Source of the DNA: Dipteronia dyeriana | Taxonomy: Eukaryota > Streptophyta > Magnoliopsida > Sapindales > Sapindaceae | Assembly: GCA_032871835.1 (NCBI GenBank) | Contig: CM065295.1 | Coordinates: 65,221,687-65,285,686, forward strand | Direction of reading: 5' to 3' | Length of the DNA stretch: 64,000 nucleotides | Shown here: positions 56,791-64,000 of the stretch, in pieces | Layout: each line of letters begins with the position of its first letter | How positions within the stretch are numbered: position 1 is the first letter of the stretch | The notes under the pieces: model-generated | What the model saw: the letters and a program-made list of their open reading frames with translations, nothing else | The model's database searches: none | What the model was told of the DNA's origin: nothing | Translations under genes and position numbers: made by a program

Positions 56791-57304
56791 AATTTTATTA
56801 TAAGATTCCTCCAATACGTGATTGACATATGTCAGTTAAACACTTTAAAAATGATGAAGTAACCGGTTATAACCAATTAACCAATTACTTTCAAGTTTTT
56901 TTATATTTTATTTTTTAAAATCTATTTTTAAAATGTAATAAACTAATTTAATTTAATATTAATAATTGGTTTAAATTTTTTTAAATGATAATTACATAAG
57001 GATTATGCATTTCTTCAAAATAATCTTTTAAGATTTAAATAAATATGTGATAAATATTTTTTGATTTGTATTTTTTTTAGTTAAATATCTATAATATAAT
57101 ATATTAAAAATATTTATAAGTAATTTTTTTACTTAAAATTATTATTATTTTCAGAAAATAATAAAAAATTATTTAATTTTTATAATATTTTTGATGTAAT
57201 ATATTTTGAATTTAATATTTATTTGATTTAATTTTATAAAATGTTTGTAACATAATAATTTTTGAACTAAAATTTCATTTTAAATATTTTTAACATTTTT
57301 CATA
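56791..57304. other. Very AT-rich spacer before the Gypsy element
   Basis: Long runs of TTTAAATAT-like words, no repeat boundary and no coding sign. No LTR of the downstream Gypsy element can be recognised here, so that element is probably truncated on its 5' side. Confidence 0.55.
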
Positions 57305-57329
57305 TGCGGCAAAAGAATGAGTAAATCTG

Positions 57330-58770
57330 TTGATTGTAGAAGAGGCGCACACAGATCTTACATCACCACCTAGACTCCGATCGATTGTAGTTCGGCTGGA
57401 ACCAGACGTACAAGTTGCCGTTAGGAATTTAGGTCCTGTCAACCAGATTGGGCGTACGACGCCCAACCAGGATAAGGATCATGAAACACCCATAGAAGAA
57501 CGGCCTCACCAAAGATGAAGTCATGGTCAAGCAGGCCATGACAGGCACCGTAAATAAGACCGGCGAAGAGATCGTTCATCTTCATCAGAAGACAGTGACT
57601 GTCACCATCGTAAACATCATCGTGGAACCACACGCTTACAAGGGTTAGCTCATGAGATTCAGAGATAAGATGAAGAGGAGATGATGACAAATATGACAGT
57701 CACATGACGGATCGACCATCGGGGAGACCCGGTGGATGATAGATATGTCTTGATTTAGAGCCTGACCCGAGAAGTCGAGAACAACATGCGTCAAATGGAC
57801 ACGTTGATTAGGCGGTATGGATATAATGAGTTGTCTGATGACGATTCTGATGGACCTTTAACTAGAAACATTCTACGAACACTATTTCCGGAGAGATTCA
57901 GGATGCCGCACGTGGAACAATTCAAAAAGGATACAAATCCTAAGAGCATGTCAGACGATATAAGAGCTCCATGGCCCAGTACACCCACAATGATCCTTTG
58001 TTGTGCCTCAACTTCCTACAAATTCTCAGGGATATAGGTTCAAGATGGTTTAGGAGATTGCCTCCGGCAAGTATTGAAAGTTTCAGTGAGTTGAGTAGGA
58101 GTTTCTCAAGACAATTTCTAAGGAATGTACACAGGAAAAAATCGGTGGCATACCTTTCTCATCTGAAACAAGGGAAAGATGAGTCGCTAAAAAAGTATTA
58201 AGGAAGATTCGGTCAGATGGTCTTAGAAATCGGCAGTGCAAATGACGAAGCAATAATCGCTGCATTCATAAATAACATATATAATGGGCAGTTGTCTTTT
58301 GATTTAAGAAGAGCTCGTTTAACTAGATATGCATATATGATGGATATGGCAGGTGGATATGCCTTGGCATAACAAGAAGAGTTGGCGATATGAGGTAGTT
58401 ACATGCATAGGGCTAGACCCGAATAAAAAGATGCTGAGTCAAAGTCACAAAACTATAAAGGGAAACAGAAAGGAAATAGTAAAGAGAGAAGCAAATATGA
58501 GGGAAATAGATGTAATACTGACCAAACTAGGGAAAAGTTTCAAGGAAAGTATACAAACTACACCCCGCTTCGAAAAAGACAGGAAGAGATCCTAGCAATA
58601 CTAGAAGAGAAGAATCTGGTAAAGGAGCCACGTCGCCAGTTGCAATTTGCCCGACGAGACACAATAAAGTATTGTAGATTCCATAAAGAAACTGATCACA
58701 AGACCTCCAAATGTTACTAGCTCAGAGACTATATAGAAACCCTCATCCGAGAAGGACATCTGCAAGATGT
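57330..58770 (+). pseudogene. gag: Tat-type Gypsy Gag
   Basis: The N-terminal part is polar (57330-57720). The capsid-like core has MRQMDTLIRRYGYNELSDDD (57788), then after a frameshift near 57945 MAQYTHNDPLLCLNFLQILR (57971), WFRRLPPASIESFSELSRSF and HLKQGKDESLKKY followed by TAA, then GRFGQMVLEIGSANDEAIIA. A knuckle-like KYCRFHKETDHKTSKC lies near 58670, followed by LRDYIETLIREGHLQDV. The HNDxLLCxNF and FxxLPxxSIxSF words are diagnostic of Athila/Tat Gag. It is interrupted by at least one frameshift and several stops. Confidence 0.85.
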
Positions 58771-58774
58771 AATC

Positions 58775-61414
58775 TTGAAGAAAGATGAGAAGTCAGAAAC
58801 TAGAAAAGATACCAAGACGGGAGATCATAACTCTTGTCGGAATAAAAAGGCCAATCCCAATGAGAGTGGAGCTATACAGACCATCTTCGAAGGACCATCA
58901 ACTAGGAGGAGTAGCCGAGAACGGACTCAGAAAATCCGAGAAGCAGTGGAACCAAGACAGAATTTTGACGTTAATTCCATTGAGCTTGATCCAAAGAGAA
59001 TAAAGGAAGGATGAAACCCGATAATATTCACTGAAGTTGACTCACATGGGGTTGACGTCCGGCCAAATGACGCTCTCATCCTTAGTGCCCGAATTATCCA
59101 TAGAAAGGTCAGGAGGATATTGGTGGACAATGGTAGCTCCAAAGACATCCTCAATGTGGCAGTTTATGATCAACTCAGATTGGATCGAAAGGATTTACAA
59201 CCTTTCCATACCCAGCTCAGAGGATTCAGAGGATTCGAGGTTAGGTCTCTTGGAACAACGAAATTGCCCATGAAGATCAGAGTAGCACTCTACTAGAAAA
59301 CAGTGCTACTCGACTTTGTGGTGATAGATCTGGACAACTGGCCTTATAATGCACTACTAGGTCGACCTTTCCTAAACAAAACAAGGCCGGTAACAGCTAC
59401 CTACGCCCTGATGATCAAGTTCCCAACTGAGTGAGGAGTAGAAACAATCAAAAGGTCGCAAGAAATGGCCAGAAGAGCTAATCTCTCAGTTTACAAAGAC
59501 AGAGATAACATTGAACACCAAGTATGCACTTTAACTCAATCGGATCAGATTAAGCAAGTAGAATCACTATTGTTTGAGTTCGACCTAAGGGAGGAACCTG
59601 AAACGTCGAAAAATGAACCAACAGAAAAGATAGTCTTAAAGGAAGACGAGCCGAATATGAAGGTCAAAATTGGAGCCGACTTAGGAGAGAAGGTCAACCT
59701 AGATCTTATCAATTTGCTCAAAGAATATAAAGACGTGTTCGCATGGAGTCACGAAGACATGGTAGGGATAGACACGCGAGTGATATCATATCACTTGGCT
59801 GTAGATCCGAGTGTAAGACCTGTGATTCAGAAAAAGAGGTCTTTTAACCTCGAAAGGAGTCGGACAATTAAGCAGGAGGTAGAAAAGTTACTCGCTGCAT
59901 GATCAATCAGAGAAATCAACTATCCTCAGTGGGTGGCAAATGTAGTTTTGGTCCAAAAGAAGAATGACCAATGGAGAATGTGTGTGGATTTCACAGATTT
60001 GAACAAAGCCTACCCAAAAGATAGTTTTCCACTCCCGAGAATAGACTAATCGATCAATGCTACATCAGGTCATGAATTGCTCAGTTTTATAGATGTCGAT
60101 TCGGGATACAATCAGATCTAGATAAACAAAGCGGATGAAGAAAAGATAGCATTCATGATCGACCAAAGTCTATACTGTTATACAGTAATGCCCTTTGGTT
60201 TGAAAAATGCTAGGGCCACATATCAAAGATTGATCAACAGAATTTTTGCCCGCCAAATAGAAAGTAGCATGGAAGTCTACATAGACGACATGTTAACCAA
60301 AAATGTCAAGGCAGCCAAACATGATTCGAACTTGCGCGAAATATTTGATGTCCTGAGAAGGTACCGAATGAAGTTAAATCTGAACAAGTGCCTATTCGGG
60401 GTTCCTTTAGAAAAATTCCTCAGTTTCCTAGTGCACCAAAGGGGGATCGAAGTAAATCCTGAGAAGATTGAAGTACTCTGAAAAATGACTTCTCCAAGAA
60501 CCTTAAAGGAGGTACAACATTTGACGGGATGCTTAGATTCCCTTGGCAGGTTCATTTCGAAGGCTACATCATGCGCTCCATTCTTCAAGATAATCAAAAA
60601 TAGGACGGGGCTTGAATGTAATACAAAATGTGAATAGGCATTTCAACAGATAAAAGAGTATTTAGGGCTGGCACCCATTCTCTCAAAACCTAAGGAAGAA
60701 AAAGTACTTTACCTATACTTGTCACTAACAGAGTTAGCAGTGAGTTCAGCCCTAGTCTGAACTGAGGATGGAATAAAAAAGCCGGTATACTATACCAGTA
60801 AGGCCCTTGTTTCGGCTGAAACCAGATATTCTTGAGCAGAAAAGATGGCTCTAGCTTTAGTCTCGGCAGCAAGGAAGTTAAGGCCGTATTTTCAGGCACA
60901 TTCGATCAAGGTTTACACTGATTGACCACTTAAACTAATTCTTCAGAAACCTGAGATTTCAGAGAGATTAACCAAATGGGCATTTGAGCTGAGCGAGTTC
61001 GATATTATATACGAGCCCAGGATATCACTAAAGGGCCAAGCAACTGCCGATTTTGTAGCAGAATTCACATAATCTGACTTAGAAGCAAAAAGAATGGTGG
61101 GTAGGAATCTTCCATGGAAATTGTATATTGACAGCTCCTCGAACACCAATGGCAGTGGGGCAGAGATCGTGGTATGCACCCCAGAAGATAATGCTGAATG
61201 TGCCATGAGATTTGATTTCAAAGTAACAAATAACCAAGCCGAATATGAGGCATTGCTGGTAGGACTTAGAGTTTGTATCGCACTCGGAGCAGATGAAGTT
61301 GAAATTTTTAGTGACTCACAAGTAGTTGTCAACCAAGTTTTAGACGAATATCATGCTAGAGATGAAAGTATGATGGCTTATTTGGGCATAGCAAAGCAAC
61401 TCTTCCAACGGTTC
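58775..61414 (+). pseudogene. pol: Tat-type Gypsy Pol: protease, RT, two RNase H domains
   Basis: One phase runs from 58775 to 61414. Protease: VRRILVDNGSSKDILNVAVY (59105) and YNALLGRPFLN (59345). RT: ISYHLAVDPSVRPVIQKKRS (59790), VANVVLVQKKNDQWRMCVDF (59935), LNKAYPKDSFPLPRID, GYNQI, YTVMPFGLKNARATYQRLIN (60180) and a catalytic YIDDM at 60276-60290. The tether region EVQHLTGCLDSLGRFI lies at 60515. First RNase H: KPVYYTSKALVSAETRYS (60780). Second RNase H: WKLYIDSSSNTNGSGAEIVV (61116), NNQAEYEALLVGLRV (61230) and IFSDSQVVVNQV (61305). In-frame stops number about eleven (for example after RVALY, KFPTE, KLLAA, FPLPRID, YNQI, IEVL). The frame ends at the solo LTR. Confidence 0.93.
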
Positions 61415-63279
61415 TGTTAGTTCCTCAGTTTTTGATTGACTTATTTCGATTGACAAACCACATTTGGGGATAATTATGTAAGGGTAGTTTAGGTCGGATT
61501 TGCTCGTGATCAAGTTCAAGCTTCAAAGGTATATCACTTGTTTAACTATTTAAAGAGATTTATTGCACACACAAACACTAACATGCATTTGTATTGACAT
61601 GCATTTATTCCTTGTTTCTCATTGCTCATGTGTGCATTCCTTCACAATCACACTTGCACTTCATGTATTTTTTTTATTGCATCTATGATTGCATTTATGT
61701 TTCAATGATCATGAATTGATTTTAATCATATGATTACTTGTTGTGTGCATTGAGTTAGATTTGGTTTGGTTATTTTGAGTAATGTGTCTAGTTTCGAAAG
61801 AATGGTTTTCAATGATTTAAGTATTTTTCAAAACTGACCTTTGTATGGTATTATTACCATAACATTTTATACATTACTTCAAAATGAGTTTTGAAAATTT
61901 CTACACAAACTAGACACCCATACCTTTCTAACGGTATATTATTTGTAATATTTCATGATCGTTTAGATTGGTTTTGAAATCTCCAAAGTGACCATAAAAA
62001 ACAGGGCATCTCTGTTGTTGTTCGTTTCTGACCTTTGGTCACTCATTTGACCATAAATTTTTTCTAAAGTAATCTAAATCACATTTTATTAATTTTAGTA
62101 GAAATTATACTTTCGTACCTTTCCAATGGTATATTATACGAAAGGTTTCGAAGTCGTTTGGTCACGTTTTAATATGCTTGAATTTCAAGGCGGAGTGCTG
62201 AGAGCATATTTCGCTCAACTTTTCACACCCTCCTGGTGCAAAACAAGTAGCGAAAATTTTGGCAGCCCTTTTTCGCTTTTAAACTCTTCACCCCCTCAAA
62301 GGGCGAAACCTGTAGTGATAAACTTGATTTGGGTAAAAACACCTTTTCTTATGCAACTCGTTTTTACACCTTATATATATATATCATCTTCTTCCCAAAT
62401 CAAACCTAGAGCTCTGAAATTTAATCCCCAAGAGAGAGAAATTGAATCCTAGAGAGAGAGAACTCCAAGAACTTATTTTTACTCAACCAAACTTCAAATC
62501 ACAATCATCAAGCATCTTTCAAGCATAGGTATCTTGTTTGTTCATGACTAGGTATTCTCTACATGCTCTAAACTTTATAGTTTCATTATTATGACATGTA
62601 TACCTAGGTTTTAACTTTTATTGCAAATTAAATGCATGCTTATGTGCTTAATAGCTTTTATGACATACTTGTGGTATTGGTTGTTGTTTGAGAGTATCGA
62701 TTAGTGATAGCTAGAATTTAGGACGGTTTTACCCTTCTAGCTAATTCTTCTTGGCTTTGCATTTAGATTATTGATAGCTAGGATTTACTTTTCTTGTCAT
62801 TATTAATCCTAGATAAGCATGAATGTTTTGACCTAACATTTTTACATATAGAATATTCTTGCATATTCACTTAGGTTTCCATTATTTCTTTATTGTTGAT
62901 TAAGCTTGTGGCTAAGTGGTTAGTGCACAAAGTTGGTGATCCAAAATCACTAATAAAGGCCCGTTGGGTAGAGTGAAAGGGTTAGTAACCATATTGGATG
63001 TGACGGGAGGTCAACCTAGGTTGTAAACTTTCATTCAATAGTGGATTTTGAGGATCGAGTGTGGTGCACTGAACAGCCCGTGGTTTTTCTCATTTGGAGG
63101 GTTTCCACGTATATATTGCGTGTTGTTATTGCTTTATGTTTATTGTCATTTATTTGAACACTTGATAGAATGGGGTAGATTTGGTAATATTGATTAATTC
63201 ACTAAATTGGCAATCAATCGAATTAAAACCTATTCACCCCCCTCTAGGTTTATAGACACACATTTTTTAGGGAATTTCA
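61415..63279 (+). mobile_element. Solo LTR of a SIRE-type Copia element, inside Gypsy pol
   Basis: It starts TGTTAGTTCCTCAG and ends TTAGGGAATTTCA, with a perfect 5-bp duplication GGTTC (61410-61414 and 63280-63284). Over most of its length it is related to the LTRs at 19900 and 27943 (shared TGATTGACTTATTTCG, GACGGTTTTACCCTTCTAGC, TTTTAATTGCT-like blocks and the CCTATTCACCCCCC end), but its U3 differs and it is about 320 bp longer. A TATATATATATATC box lies at 62377. It carries no internal region, so it was left by LTR recombination. Confidence 0.95.
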
Positions 63280-64000
63280 GGTTCAATGAATATAGGACTA
63301 TCCAGATCCCTCGGGAAGAAAATGAAAAAGCAGATGCCCTGTCCAAACTAGCATCAGCAACAACCACAATCAGACCAAAGAATATCCCGGTCGCACATCT
63401 TCTCAGGTCAAGTATAGTTGAGCCAAAAGACTTTGAAGTCTCAGAAATCCGAACATCGCCAGACGATTGGATGACTCAGCTAAAAAAGTACTTGGAGGAA
63501 GATATACTCCCAGAAGACCCCTTGGAGGCAAAACATGTCAGATATAGGTCAGCAAGTTACACTATGATTGGAGGAGAATTATACAGAAGAGAGTTCTCTC
63601 AAACACTCCAAAGGTGCGTGTCAGAGGATGATGCACACCGGATACTACAGGAAATCCATGGTGGAGTTTGCGGGAATCATACAGGAGGCAGAAGTTTGGC
63701 ACACAAGGTACTCAGACAAGGCTTTTATTGGCTTTCTTTGTTCTCGGATGCACAACGATGTTCAAAAAGTTGCAATGCTTGCCAAATGATCGCCAATGAT
63801 ATTCGGCAGCCCCTTGAACAACTTATAAGCCTCACATCCCCATGGCCATTCACCATGTGGGGACTAGACTTAATTGGTCCAATGCCAACAGGAACAGGGG
63901 TGGAGCTAAGCACGCAATTGTGGCTGTTGATTATTTTACGAAGTGGGTGGAAGCTGAAGTGCTAGTACACATCACGGAAGCAAATACCACAAACTTTGTG
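63280..64000 (+). pseudogene. pol: Tat-type Gypsy Pol, continuation: RNase H end and integrase
   Basis: The frame continues the second RNase H across the solo LTR (RFNEYRTIQIPREENEKADA, LSKLASATTTI), followed by a linker. The integrase zinc finger is partly legible: HRILQEIHGGVCGNHTGGRS (63640), LAHKVLRQGFYWLSLFSDAQ and SCNACQMIAND, the HHCC finger. The first catalytic Asp lies in WPFTMWGLDLIGPMPTGTG (63850). A frame change follows at about 63905. The rest of integrase and the 3' LTR lie beyond the window. Confidence 0.9.

Larger units (their letters stand above)
57305..64000 (+). mobile_element. Tat-lineage Gypsy retrotransposon, decayed, continues past the window
   Basis: Gag, protease, RT, the canonical RNase H, a second (archaic-type) RNase H and the start of integrase follow in order, the layout that marks the Tat branch of Gypsy elements. 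No 5' LTR is visible before 57305 and the window ends inside integrase. A SIRE-family solo LTR (61415-63279) interrupts the second RNase H. Many in-frame stops, mostly TGA and TAG, show that the copy is dead. Confidence 0.92.

Overview
The window reads as nuclear DNA of a flowering plant, probably a eudicot with a large, repeat-rich genome. The evidence is one spliced plant gene end with GT..AG introns, LTR retrotransposons of plant-specific lineages (SIRE-type and Tork-like Copia, Tat-type Gypsy) primed from initiator tRNA-Met, plant L1 LINE remains, hAT and Tourist-like DNA elements, and abundant (AT)n tracts. Species cannot be told from the sequence. No prokaryotic operon, CRISPR array or plastid/mitochondrial gene was seen.

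The only host gene recognised is the 3' end of TRM1, the tRNA guanine-26 N2-dimethyltransferase (three exons, 2405-3752, + strand). The intron before the first visible exon carries a 1.1 kb hAT element with a perfect 8-bp target duplication. The next intron carries three tandem copies of a ~140-bp unit. Everything downstream is repeat or unassigned AT-rich DNA.

Layout: 5.2-9.5 kb, a Copia pol relic followed by a long SIRE-type LTR and decayed gag; 9.5-10.7 kb, a foldback element with ~400-bp arms; 10.93-14.73 kb, a complete but mutated hAT element with its transposase on the - strand; 16.6-32.4 kb, a nest in which a ~9.6 kb SIRE-type Copia element (19900-29490) sits inside an older LTR element without pol (LTRs at 16589-18652 and 30878-32394), whose left LTR was also hit by a small hAT element; 32.8-34.2 kb, a second Copia lineage (- strand); 34.2-34.8 kb, a T-run/GATCGAG array; 35.12-35.85 kb, a solo LTR; 38.2-40.9 kb, a non-autonomous gag-only LTR element; 43.6-44.2 kb, a SIRE integrase relic; 44.7-50.2 kb, an L1-type LINE with its palm domain deleted; 50.2-50.8 kb, a minisatellite; 52.1-55.8 kb, two abutting Tourist-like elements, the first split by a solo LTR; 56.1-56.7 kb, a long-TIR element; 57.3-64 kb, a decayed Tat-type Gypsy element split by a SIRE-family solo LTR.

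The mobile elements do not form a working pathway. They are layers of insertion whose order can be read from target duplications, and every polyprotein carries stops or frameshifts. I found no convincing new biological system. The most interesting points are the fully resolved nests, a pol-less LTR element with an unusual internal coding relic, a nearly intact hAT transposase, and several internally repeated LTR U3 regions.
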